NCBI GenBank assembly: GCA_963663525.2
Contig: CAXXHC010000004.1
Coordinates: forward strand, 620,001-684,000
Source: G963663525 sp963663525
GTDB taxonomy: Bacteria > Myxococcota_A > SURF-8 > G963663525
Reading direction: 5' to 3'
DNA length: 64,000 nucleotides
Under the pieces are notes generated by a model, which did not search any database, had not been told where the DNA came from, and was given only the letters and a program-made list of their open reading frames with translations. The position numbers and the translations under genes are program-made. Below, piece after piece: positions 9,291-16,773 of this stretch; position 1 is the first letter of the stretch; each line of letters opens with the position of its first letter.

Positions 9291-9679
9291 GGGCGGAAAT
9301 TAAAATAGTGCGAAATATTTCGGAGGCAATTGTAACATATTGAAAACATAAGACTTATATCCCCTCTCCCTTTGGGAGAGGGTTAGGGTGAGGGAACACG
9401 AAACTTCCCCTCACCCGGTGCTGAAGCACCGGCCTCTCCCAAAGGGAGAGGCGCTTGGACCCTTCGGGTCCATCCTAACCCGGAAAATTCACGAAAACCT
9501 ACTACGACTTGAAAATTCTCGTTCTTTCACTCGTTTCACGATTTTCATCCTCGACAGACTGTTCAGTATGCCTGCGGGTGAAAATCGCTCCAACTTCTTG
9601 AAATATCTTCGGTTTTCGGCGTCTCGCTACGATTTTCATGAATTTTCCGGGCTAAATCCGCACTAAAAAATTTCCGCCC
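9291..9679 (+). mobile_element. Miniature inverted-repeat element, family A copy 1, interrupted by a second element
   Basis: The ends carry GGGCGGAAATT and its complement followed by TAGTGCG on both arms. The two other copies of the family are 213 bp; this copy is 389 bp because a 173-bp family C element sits at 9479-9651. Flanking 9-mers CTTATGAAG and CCTATCGAG agree at 6 of 9 positions, a decayed target duplication. Internal sequence consists of three short hairpins (an inverted CCCTCTCCC repeat, GGTGCTGAAGCACC and GGACCCTTCGGGTCC) and has no coding capacity. Confidence 0.85.
9479..9651 (+). mobile_element. Miniature element family C copy 1, nested in family A copy 1
   Basis: The ends are CCCGGAAAATTCA and TGAATTTTCCGGG, and the element is flanked on both sides by CTAA, a 4-bp target duplication. 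The second copy at 52159-52332 is about 174 bp, inverted, with the same internal sequence and TTAG flanks (the complement of CTAA). IS5-group transposases are known to duplicate a YTAR target of 4 bp, so an IS5-like enzyme could mobilise it (inference). Confidence 0.85.
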
Positions 9680-9688
9680 CCTATCGAG

Positions 9689-9917
9689 TGGCGCAAATTA
9701 AAATAGTGCGAAATCTGTTTTTTCGTTTGAAACCTCAAAAATGGGAGAATGAATGTAGGGGCGAGTGAAAGGAGCATAGCGACTGTAGCCCCCCCGTTCT
9801 GACAGAGTTTTTCGGTTTTTGGGGAGCTCCGTTCACTTTGTTCACTACACTCGCCCCTACGTTTTTTCTCCTAGGAATAAGCTTTTACAATGTTTCGTAC
9901 TCATTTAATTTCCGCCC
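9689..9917 (+). mobile_element. Miniature inverted-repeat element, family B copy 1
   Basis: This 229-bp element has the same outer ends as family A (GGCGCAAATTAAAATAGTGCG on the left, TAATTTCCGCCC on the right) but a different core. The core includes an inverted pair around GTAGGGGCGAGTG. Flanking 9-mers CCTATCGAG and CCTATGGAG match at 8 of 9. The left flank is also the right flank of family A copy 1, so the two lie side by side. Copies at 14163 and 53127 have exactly the same length. Confidence 0.88.
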
Positions 9918-10072
9918 CCTATGGAGCAGGTCGTGAATGAAAATATTGGAAGTTCAATGAATGAACGGAACGTAAACTATTACATCTGTAATAAATCCCT
10001 ATGGTTACGTATAAACGCCCCGGCTGCAAGAGCCGAGGCGTCGGATGTTACATAAGCGATAGACTCGCTTCA

Positions 10073-10675
10073 CTATTCGGTGGGCTTCCAGACCTTCCAA
10101 ACTTTTCCGGCGAGATCCGGGCCGGGTTTGAGTACCGGGTCTCCGGGTTCCCAACCCGCCGGGCAGACTTCCGTGCCTTTGGTGGCTCGGACATGCTGAA
10201 ATGCCTGCAACTGACGGATCGATTCCGTCACTTTGCGTCCCACGGGCGGCGTGAGAATCTCGATCGCCTGAATCACGCCGTCGGGATCGATGATGAACCG
10301 GCCTCGCACGTCCACACCGGCCCCTCTTTCGTATACACCGTACACCTCGCCGATTTTCCCGCCCGCATCGGAAAGCATGGGGAAGGGAAAACCGCCGTCA
10401 ACCATCTTTGACAACTCTTCTTCCTGCCAGATCTTGTGCACGAAATGGCTGTCCGTGCTGCACGCCAGCACCTGGACGTCGAGCTTTTTAAAGACTTCGG
10501 CCTTGCCGGCGACCGCCGACAGTTCCGTGGGTCAAACGAAAGTGAAATCGCCCGGATAGAAACAGAGGAAGACCCATTTCCCCCTGAAATCGGATAGTTT
10601 CACGGTTTTGAAGCCGCCTTCGTGGAAAGCGGTTGCACCGAAATCCGGTGCTTCGTGCCCGACCATGACCGACAT
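10073..10675 (-). CDS. prxU: Selenocysteine-containing peroxiredoxin (UGA at codon 48)
   Basis: This is a 2-Cys peroxiredoxin of AhpC/Prx1 type that reduces peroxides. Reading from ATG 10675 (AAAGGAGG upstream), MSVMVGHEAPDF leads to FYPGDFTFV, an in-frame TGA at 10532-10534, then PTEL. The stop stands exactly where the family has its peroxidatic Cys (FTFVCPTE). The frame then continues intact to residue 200, with FIIDPDGVIQAI and the resolving Cys at about 171 (GTEVCPAGW). A hairpin with a GGUC loop follows the UGA at the distance expected for a bacterial SECIS. The frame is also open to an earlier ATG at 10786, with its own AAAGGAGG, that would add 37 residues. Selenocysteine peroxiredoxins are known in some anaerobes. 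A plain nonsense mutation is the alternative, but a single stop at just this codon makes it unlikely. Confidence 0.88.
10504..10521 (-). promoter_or_regulatory. Putative bacterial SECIS hairpin
   Basis: Starting 10 nt after the UGA, UGUCGGC pairs with GCCGGCA (7 bp, one U-G) around a GGUC loop. The loop sequence and its distance of 17 nt from the UGA match the known E. coli fdhF-type SECIS, in which the loop GU contacts SelB. The fold was assessed by eye. Confidence 0.7.
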
Positions 10676-10786
10676 GGTTTCCTCCTTTGGTGGGGTTGAA
10701 CTGGCGGACGGAGTGTCATTTTCCTTTTTCGGGACGATCGGTCCCTCGGCTGTGCTGACACAGCCTTCGACTTTTTCTTCAGGCAT

Positions 10787-11389
10787 ATAGCCTCCTTTCA
10801 TGCACAAGGATGGTTGAATGTCCGTTAAACGGACGGTGAAGATGGTTTCCTGAATCGTTGGTCCGGTTGCGTTGCATCCAACCTGAAACAATATCAAAAA
10901 GTTGGAAAGTTTGGAAGCGTATTACATTTACGAAAATCAAAAAATGACCGCCCTTTTTCCGAAAAAGCGCGGCTTTATTCCACCCGAACGAGACCCTTCT
11001 CGCAAACGTGCAAATAGATGAAAATTTGTGCAGATTCGGAACAACGAGCTTTGCGAGAGAAAACCGAGCATTGTGTGGCTTTTCGGTCGAAGAAGCCTGT
11101 TTTTGTCCAGTTGCTGTACACTTTTTTCTCGGCTACCCTCGACTCGTTGCGAGAAAACCGATGGGGACTTTTCACGGTTTGGCGTGAGTTTGCACGAATT
11201 TTACGACATGGTTCGAGCATGACGTGAGTTTGCGCAAAAATGCACGACTTTGCAGTATATTCAGTAGATTTTATCTGGCTCGCCTGAGCGCGGTTTCGTG
11301 CAAAGTTCTTAAATGTTGCGCAACATCGCACCAAAACATCAACGATGGCCAAAGATCGTTCATTTTCGCGCCGAAACCGTCCGTTTCGA
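10787..11389. other. Intergenic region without a recognisable gene
   Basis: This is AT-richer sequence upstream of the peroxiredoxin gene and beyond the 3' end of the permease gene. Open frames of up to about 146 codons have low-complexity, Arg/Ser-rich translations without motifs or good start signals. A perfect 14-bp palindrome lies at 11313-11326. Confidence 0.55.
11313..11326. promoter_or_regulatory. Perfect 14-bp palindrome, possible operator
   Basis: ATGTTGCGCAACAT is a perfect dyad of the kind bound by dimeric regulators. No promoter or gene start is visible next to it; the nearest gene end is that of the permease at 11390. The function is unknown. Confidence 0.25.
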
Positions 11390-12877
11390 TCAATCCCGCG
11401 CCACCTGCTCGACAACGTTCATGCGGTAGGTCACGAGCATGGCAGCCAGCGCCAGCGCCTGTCCCGCGCCGAGCGCGATCCACAGGCTGAGCGATTCCAT
11501 GCGGGTGACGGTCCACGGCTCGATGGCCACGCCCACCGCCTGCTTGACGAGATCCTGTGCTCCCGCAGCCAGCAGATGCCCGGCCAGCAGTCCCGCCAAC
11601 GCGCCCAGCAGGGTGATGGCCAGCGCTTCGACCATGACGGTCAGCGCCAGGGTCAGGCGTCCTACGCCAAGCATACGCAGCAGCGCCAGTTCCTTGCGGC
11701 GCTCGTTCAGGGACATGATGAGAGTGACGAGGATCATCATCAGGGCGATGGCCAGCATTCCGGCGCTGACCAGTTCCACGAAGACCTCACCCTTGTTGAT
11801 GTGCCCCACGAAGTCGCGGATGCTCTTGCCGGTGTCCACCGCCAAAGTACCGTCCTTCAGCGTGTATTCCCGCTCCAGCATCCCGGTGTAGGCCGGGTTG
11901 GAGGTCCGCACGAGAACGGCGGTCAGCTTGTTGTCGGAAAGCATGTACTTGTCGTGATGCGCGTGGCCGTGAGTTTTTTTCGCGTGGGCATCGTGGGTCT
12001 CGGTTTGCGCTTCGTGGGGAATATCCCCAGTGATTTCATTATGATGCGCTTCATGCTCCTCGTGGTCGTGTTCGACCGCTTCGGCCTGCGCGTGCGTTTC
12101 GCCGTGGTCGTGCGTCTCGGTGTCGGCGTGATGCGCTTCATGTTCTCCATGAACATGTTGGGCGGTGTCTGCGTGCGTGTGCACCTCGGTGTGGTCGCTG
12201 TGTTCTTCCTTCGCGTGATGGTGATGATGGCTGGCCATGTGCTTTTCGTGGATGTACCAGACCGACTTGTACGTCGTGTAAATCGCCGTGTCTTCCGGGC
12301 CGCCGGTGGGATTGAGGATTCCGGCCACCTTGTAGGTCAGCTCGGCGTGCTCGTGGGCGTCCATCGTGCCGACCATGCCGTGTTGTCCGTGGAAGGTGTC
12401 GCCGATCTGCACGTCCGCACGTTGGGCGGCGGTGTAGCCGAACACCGCATGTTCCATGTTCGACAAATCCGCCTTCCCGGCATACGCCCCGACGCCGAGG
12501 TCGTCTAGAAACTCCTGGTTCACGCCGATGATGCGCAGGTTGCGGAAGCTGTCGGCCACCGCGATGGGATAAGCCGAGATGACCCGCCGGTCGGCTTTGA
12601 TCTCCTCGTAGACCTCGAAGGGGATCGTACCGGAGGGTTTGTCGATGTGGAAAATGGTGGAAAGAATGAGTTGCACTCCGGAAGCACCCGCCGGGCCGAC
12701 GATCAACGGATAGCGAATCGAGCCTTCCACCGCTGTTTTCTTCACCGCGAAGTTGACGACGCCCAACGCGACGACGAAGACCAGGGACACGGCGATGGCC
12801 GTAATCGAGACGAACGTGGCGAAACGTCGGTGAAACAGGTAGCGCCAGGCGAGTTTAAGAATGGATGACGTTTTCAT
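11390..12877 (-). CDS. MacB/LolC-type ABC permease with a histidine-rich periplasmic loop
   Basis: This 495-residue permease has one N-terminal membrane helix (about 20-45), a large extracytoplasmic domain and three C-terminal helices (about 365-490), the FtsX/MacB/LolC topology. Residues about 210-309 contain 31 histidines in 100 residues, in runs such as ASHHHHHAKEEHSDH and THGHAHHDK, an insertion not usual in MacB/LolC. Such loops bind Zn, Ni or Cu, so metal handling or metal-regulated transport is likely (inference). The Vibrio ZrgABCDE zinc system, which as I recall uses a permease of this type, is a possible parallel. The start overlaps the ATPase stop by 4 bp (ATGA). Confidence 0.85.
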   Translation of the reverse strand: MKTSSILKLAWRYLFHRRFATFVSITAIAVSLVFVVALGVVNFAVKKTAVEGSIRYPLIVGPAGASGVQLILSTIFHIDKPSGTIPFEVYEEIKADRRVISAYPIAVADSFRNLRIIGVNQEFLDDLGVGAYAGKADLSNMEHAVFGYTAAQRADVQIGDTFHGQHGMVGTMDAHEHAELTYKVAGILNPTGGPEDTAIYTTYKSVWYIHEKHMASHHHHHAKEEHSDHTEVHTHADTAQHVHGEHEAHHADTETHDHGETHAQAEAVEHDHEEHEAHHNEITGDIPHEAQTETHDAHAKKTHGHAHHDKYMLSDNKLTAVLVRTSNPAYTGMLEREYTLKDGTLAVDTGKSIRDFVGHINKGEVFVELVSAGMLAIALMMILVTLIMSLNERRKELALLRMLGVGRLTLALTVMVEALAITLLGALAGLLAGHLLAAGAQDLVKQAVGVAIEPWTVTRMESLSLWIALGAGQALALAAMLVTYRMNVVEQVARD

Positions 12878-13551
12878 GCCGTCACCTCCTTTGCGGAAAG
12901 ATCCAGGGTAACGCCGAAATCCAGTTCTTTCAGCGCCGGATCGTGCGTCGCCACCACGAGTGTAGCGCCGCTTTCCTGCAATTCCCGAATGGCTCCGATC
13001 ACCGCTTGCGCCGAGGCGGCGTCGAGGCTGGCGGTCGGCTCGTCGGCGAGCAGCACCGCCGGTCGGTGCAGAATCGCACGCGCCACCGCGACCCGCTGCC
13101 GCTGACCGACGGAAAGCTGGTACGGATGCTTGTGGGCGTGGTCCAGCAGACCGAAGCGGTCGAGGATGTCGCGGGCGCGATCCTCCAGCGGTTTGTTGGC
13201 CGAGCCGTTGAGGTACATCGGCAGGGTGAGGTTTTCGAGGATCGACAACGGCGAGATGAGGTTGAAGCTTTGAAAGATATAACCGACGTGTTGCGCCCGA
13301 AAGCGGTCGCGTCGGGATTCGGAAAGCGCCGAAACCTCCACCTCGCCAATTTTCACCTCGCCGGAATCCGGCAGTACGAGTCCCGAAAGGAGGTTGAGCA
13401 GGGTGGATTTTCCCGCTCCCGAAGGGCCGTCGATCAGGGCGTTTCCCCCTGTGGGGATGTGGAGCGACACGGTGTCGAGCACGGCCCGGCTCTGGCCGCC
13501 CGGATCACGGTACGATTTGGATACGGCGTGCAGTTCGATGGTTCCTTGCAT
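12874..13551 (-). CDS. ABC transporter ATP-binding protein, LolD/MacB type
   Basis: This 225-residue ATPase has Walker A GPSGAGKST, the Q-loop in GYIFQSFNLI, the signature LSVGQRQRVAVARA and Walker B VLLADEPTASLD, followed by the H-loop VATHD. Its similarity to LolD/FtsE/MacB ATPases fits its coupling (ATGA overlap) with the FtsX-type permease downstream. Together they form a half-transporter thought to act by mechanotransmission rather than classical substrate channelling. It starts 9 bp after the DUF6788 gene. Confidence 0.92.
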   Translation of the reverse strand: MQGTIELHAVSKSYRDPGGQSRAVLDTVSLHIPTGGNALIDGPSGAGKSTLLNLLSGLVLPDSGEVKIGEVEVSALSESRRDRFRAQHVGYIFQSFNLISPLSILENLTLPMYLNGSANKPLEDRARDILDRFGLLDHAHKHPYQLSVGQRQRVAVARAILHRPAVLLADEPTASLDAASAQAVIGAIRELQESGATLVVATHDPALKELDFGVTLDLSAKEVTA

Positions 13552-13560
13552 GATTTTCCC

Positions 13561-13908
13561 TCACTTTGCCCGTTTTTTCGCCTGTTTGCGTTTTTCCTGG
13601 GCCAACTCAATCGAGAGATCGATCCATTCGTTCGTCAGTTCTTTGAAACGGGCATAGTTTTCCAACTGGTGACGCACTTCGTCGAGCCGCTCCCGACCGA
13701 CGAACTCCGTGCGGCTTTTGCCTTTTCGGGTGTAGCTGAGTTGGTAATAAGGCCCGTGTTTTCGAGGGTTTTCCGGATCCTTGCAGCGACACGAAGCGTT
13801 TCCGCAGGTGCTGAATTGTTTCGAGAGGCTACCGGGACGCATGTCGCCCAGCTCGCCAAGCTCGTTTTTGATGGATTCGATGCGTTTTTGCAGGACGGAG
13901 ATGTTCAC
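13561..13908 (-). CDS. DUF6788 family small protein
   Basis: This 115-residue protein has MRPGSLSKQFSTCG, CRCKDPENPRKHGPYYQLSY and ENYARFKELTNEWIDLS, the conserved blocks of the DUF6788 family. Those proteins are of unknown function and are often found next to transposase remnants. I chose the GTG at 13908, which has AGGA 8 nt upstream and a family-like N-terminus (NISVLQKRIESI); the frame extends to 13974. It lies 9 bp upstream of the ABC ATPase gene. Its Cys residues (CGNASCRC) could bind a metal. A miniature element (family B copy 2) lies 254 bp upstream. Confidence 0.75.
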   Translation of the reverse strand: MNISVLQKRIESIKNELGELGDMRPGSLSKQFSTCGNASCRCKDPENPRKHGPYYQLSYTRKGKSRTEFVGRERLDEVRHQLENYARFKELTNEWIDLSIELAQEKRKQAKKRAK

Positions 13909-14162
13909 GACGGATTCCTGTAGTAAAAGAATGCTACAAGATCGGATGCTAGAACGCAACGAGGGGGAAGTCAAGTGTCAATTTCGCACGAAAATGAAAA
14001 TGGGTGTGAATTGGATGCAGGGGAATCGAAATTCCCTAGTAGAACGTCGTTGGTTGGATTTCCTAACGGAACCAAATGATTTTCTTCGGTTTTCTCGTCC
14101 GAGGCATGGACCTGCGGGATATTCAGAGTCACCGTTGTTTGGAACCAATGTGGATACTGATG

Positions 14163-14391
14163 GGGCGGAAATGAAAATAGTGCAAAATCTGTTTTTTCGT
14201 TTGAAACCTCAAAAAAGGGAGTGTGAATGTAGGGGCGGGTGAAAGGAGCATAGCGACTGTAGCCCCCCCGTTTTGACAGAGTTTTTCGGTTTTTGGGGAG
14301 CTCCGTTCACTTTGTTCACTACACTCGCCCCTACGTTTTTTCTCCTAGGAATAAGCTTTTACAATGTTTCGCACTCATTTACTTTCCGCCC
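14163..14391 (+). mobile_element. Miniature inverted-repeat element, family B copy 2
   Basis: This 229-bp copy is nearly identical in its core to the copies at 9689 and 53127. The left end reads GGGCGGAAATGAAAATAGTG and the right end is TTTACTTTCCGCCC. The flanking 9-mers ATACTGATG and ATGCCGATG agree at 7 of 9 with only transitions different. It separates the pilin gene from the DUF6788 gene. Confidence 0.88.
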
Positions 14392-14410
14392 ATGCCGATG
14401 TGAACAAAAA

Positions 14411-14824
14411 TTAATTACAGGACGTCATGTTCATTCCACCGGTGCGGTTGAAAAGTTCCATCGTGCAGTGCTTGACGGCGTTGTTGGCGGATGGAGAAAC
14501 CGCGCGATTCGCGGCGCCGCTGCTCACGACGGTGTACGTGTAGAACGCGGGGCCTTTGCCGATGTAGACGTCGGCGGCGGAGTCGGTGTCGCCATTGAGG
14601 TTGTAGTCCAGGGCGGCAAGGCTGGTGGCAAAGTGCTGGTTGCCAAGGAACGGGTGGTCGTAATAAGACAACTGGGCGGTACGGACGTCGCCGAGCACGT
14701 TGATCCCTTCCGCTTCACGACTTTTCATGACGTAATCGCTATAGGTTGGGAGTGCAACAGCCGCCAGAACACCAACAATGGCGACGACGATCATCAGTTC
14801 GATCAGGGTGAACCCTTTATTCAT
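14411..14824 (-). CDS. Type IV pilin-like / pseudopilin protein
   Basis: The class III signal MNKG|FTLIELMIVVAIVGVLAAV has the Gly before the prepilin-peptidase cleavage site and Glu at +5 of the mature protein. A soluble domain of about 110 residues follows, with Cys near the end (VKHC and MTSC) that may form the usual C-terminal disulfide loop. I start at ATG 14824 because AAGGAG lies 6 nt upstream; an in-frame ATG five codons earlier is less likely. The protein is 137 residues, normal for a major pilin. No pilus assembly genes are nearby, so it is an orphan locus here. Confidence 0.88.
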   Translation of the reverse strand: MNKGFTLIELMIVVAIVGVLAAVALPTYSDYVMKSREAEGINVLGDVRTAQLSYYDHPFLGNQHFATSLAALDYNLNGDTDSAADVYIGKGPAFYTYTVVSSGAANRAVSPSANNAVKHCTMELFNRTGGMNMTSCN

Positions 14825-14940
14825 TTCCTTCTCCTTCATACGGGGGAAAACTCCTCCAGGTTTTTTGACGATTGTGCAATATTCTATATTACAATATTAG
14901 GAAGGATGCGCAACTATAGTCCAAAATGGCACTTTTTACC

Positions 14941-15153
14941 GAGCGGAAATTAAAATAGTGCAAAATATTTCGGGGGAAATTGCAACATATTGAAATCAAA
15001 AGAGTTATTTTCCCTCTCCCTTGAGGGAGAGGGTTAGGGTGAGGGTGTCAAAACTTCCCCTCACCCGGTGCTGAAGCACCGACCTCTCCCAACGGGAGAG
15101 GCACTTGGACCCTTCGGGTCCATCCTGAATCCGCACTAAAAAAATTTCCGCCC
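14941..15153 (+). mobile_element. Miniature inverted-repeat element, family A copy 2
   Basis: This 213-bp copy has ends GAGCGGAAATTAAAATAGTG and AAATTTCCGCCC. It is flanked by perfect 9-bp direct repeats CTTTTTACC (14932-14940 and 15154-15162), the clearest target duplication in the window. The core has the same three hairpins as the other copies. Confidence 0.92.
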
Positions 15154-15504
15154 CTTTTTACCTTTTATTAAAAAGTCTTCTTCCGCAGTCGCGCGCAAGC
15201 GCGCATTGCGGAAAAGAACTCTGTACGAAGGCGCTTTACTCCGAAGTCTCGCTATGTGGAATGAATGACGTGCGGTTGTTTTGAAAGGTTCGACTCGGCT
15301 CCGAGCCGTGTTGAAAAGAGGGAGAATGGTGTTTGCGCTTCCTGGGAATCATGGTTTTCGTCTGCGATCTTTCATTTTCGAAGGTCCTTTGGGCGGTATT
15401 GACGGCTGCTTTTCGCCCTCCGGACACACGGCGCCCGTCTTCTTCGTGGAGGTTCCGTCTGATCCGGCACGCAGGTAATGCAACGAGCGTATTTTCACAC
15501 GAGC
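15154..15504. other. Gap between element A copy 2 and the transposase gene
   Basis: Apart from the hairpin at 15181-15213 nothing is recognisable. The short open frames have no supporting signals. The stretch probably contains the downstream end of the IS91-type element. Confidence 0.4.
15181..15213. terminator. Strong hairpin beyond the transposase gene (terminator or element end)
   Basis: TTCCGCA pairs with TGCGGAA, and inside this GC-only arms close an AAG loop. Read on the minus strand it is followed by a T-rich stretch (GACTTTTT), as in a factor-independent terminator for the transposase operon. IS91-type elements also have a hairpin at the end downstream of the transposase, so it could mark that terminus instead. 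Confidence 0.45.
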
Positions 15505-16773
15505 TCAGACGGGCGGTGAAGCGCCTGCCATTTCCGGTCTTTTCGCCTGCCCGAGTTCGTTTCCGTTTGGCGGATAGGCCGTCATGTTTTGTGCGCCGTC
15601 CGGCCTATCATGCTCCGTGACGAGTTCCAGCCGTCCCTTCTTGCACACCGGACACAAGAGCGGATCGTGCCCGGTGAGCGCCAGGTAGCGCTCGTCCCAG
15701 CTCATCTCGTCGTATCGCTCGATGGGTTCGGGTTCCGGCGCGCCGAGCAAGTCACGGCAACGCTTGATATTCCTCGCCCGAAAGCGGTTGGCGTGCAAGC
15801 CGTAATGCCGGATGCGCGTAAAGCCCTTGGGGAGAACGTGCATCAGGAAGCGCCGGATAAATTCGGTCGCCGAAAGAGTCATGACGCGCTTTTCCCCTTC
15901 CTTTTTGTAATCCTTGTACCGGAAGGAAACCTTGCCGTCTTTCATTGCGATCAAGCGCTGATCGGAGAAGGCCGTGCGATGAGTGTACCTGGCCAGGTAG
16001 TTGAGCGTCGTCTCCGGCCCGCCGAAGGGCGCTTTGGCGTAGACATGCCATTTCATCCCACGGTGCGTTTTGATGAACCGATCGAAAGCTTTCGGGCCGG
16101 CGAATTTCCCGGACTTTCCGGTAAAACGCAGTTTGCCCGCTTCATAGGCCCTTTTGAGCGCCTCCAGAAACAATCGCCTGAAGAGACTCTTCAGAACGTT
16201 CACATGCAGAAAGAAGTCCTCGCGGCAAGTCACCCAGCTTTTGCCGTCGGGCGAAATCCCGCCTCCGGGGACGATCATATGGACGTGGGGATGATGCAGC
16301 AAGGTGCTGCCCCAGGTATGCAGCACGCTGGTGAAGCCGATGTTCGCGCCCAGATGCCTGGGATCCCCGGCGATCGTGAGCATGGTTTTCGCCGAGGTCT
16401 TGAAGAGGATGTCGTAGATCACGCGCCGGTTGATCAGCGCCAAATCCTCTATCTCTTTCGGGATGGTGAAGACGATGTGAAAGTACGGTACGGGCAAGAG
16501 CTCGGCTCTGCGTCCGGCCAGCCACGTGGCCGAGGCCAGAGCGCCGCATTTGGGGCAGGCGCGATTGCCGCATGAGTTGTAGCCTTTGGTTTCGTGTCCG
16601 CATTGGTTGCAGCGTCTGTGCTCGCAGTGTCCGCCCATCTCGTTGGTGCGGCAGGCCATGATGTCACGAGCGGCCTTGGTCTGCTCGGGCGACAGGAGAT
16701 TGCCGTACAGACCGAGAAACTCATCCCAATTCTTCCGGAGAAGTTCGGCCGTCGTGAGTCTGCTATTCGCCAT
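15505..16773 (-). CDS. IS91-family HUH transposase
   Basis: This 422-residue transposase has an N-terminal zinc-ribbon region (Cys pairs from about residues 50 to 76, GHCEHRRCNQCGH and RACPKCG). The metal-binding HUH motif is HPHVHMIVPGGG (His 163/165) and the catalytic tyrosine pair is YLARY (Tyr 259/263) in LARYTHRTAFSDQRL. Such enzymes move DNA by a single-strand, rolling-circle-like process without target duplications. A C-terminal CPVCKKG motif adds a second possible zinc site. All key residues are present and the frame is intact, so it may be active. Its start overlaps the upstream recombinase stop by 11 bp. Confidence 0.93.
   Translation of the reverse strand: MANSRLTTAELLRKNWDEFLGLYGNLLSPEQTKAARDIMACRTNEMGGHCEHRRCNQCGHETKGYNSCGNRACPKCGALASATWLAGRRAELLPVPYFHIVFTIPKEIEDLALINRRVIYDILFKTSAKTMLTIAGDPRHLGANIGFTSVLHTWGSTLLHHPHVHMIVPGGGISPDGKSWVTCREDFFLHVNVLKSLFRRLFLEALKRAYEAGKLRFTGKSGKFAGPKAFDRFIKTHRGMKWHVYAKAPFGGPETTLNYLARYTHRTAFSDQRLIAMKDGKVSFRYKDYKKEGEKRVMTLSATEFIRRFLMHVLPKGFTRIRHYGLHANRFRARNIKRCRDLLGAPEPEPIERYDEMSWDERYLALTGHDPLLCPVCKKGRLELVTEHDRPDGAQNMTAYPPNGNELGQAKRPEMAGASPPV

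Noticed and set aside
9388..9666. 92-codon open frame
   Set aside because: It crosses the boundary between two nested miniature elements and has no start signal; it is chance translation of non-coding repeats.
10471..10534. Peroxiredoxin seen as two separate genes or a pseudogene because of the in-frame TGA
   Set aside because: The stop is exactly at the catalytic Cys codon, both halves are conserved and in the same frame, and a SECIS-like hairpin follows. Recoding explains it better.
10975..11415. 146-codon open frame on the minus strand
   Set aside because: There is no ribosome-binding site or motif, and it overlaps the end of the permease gene.
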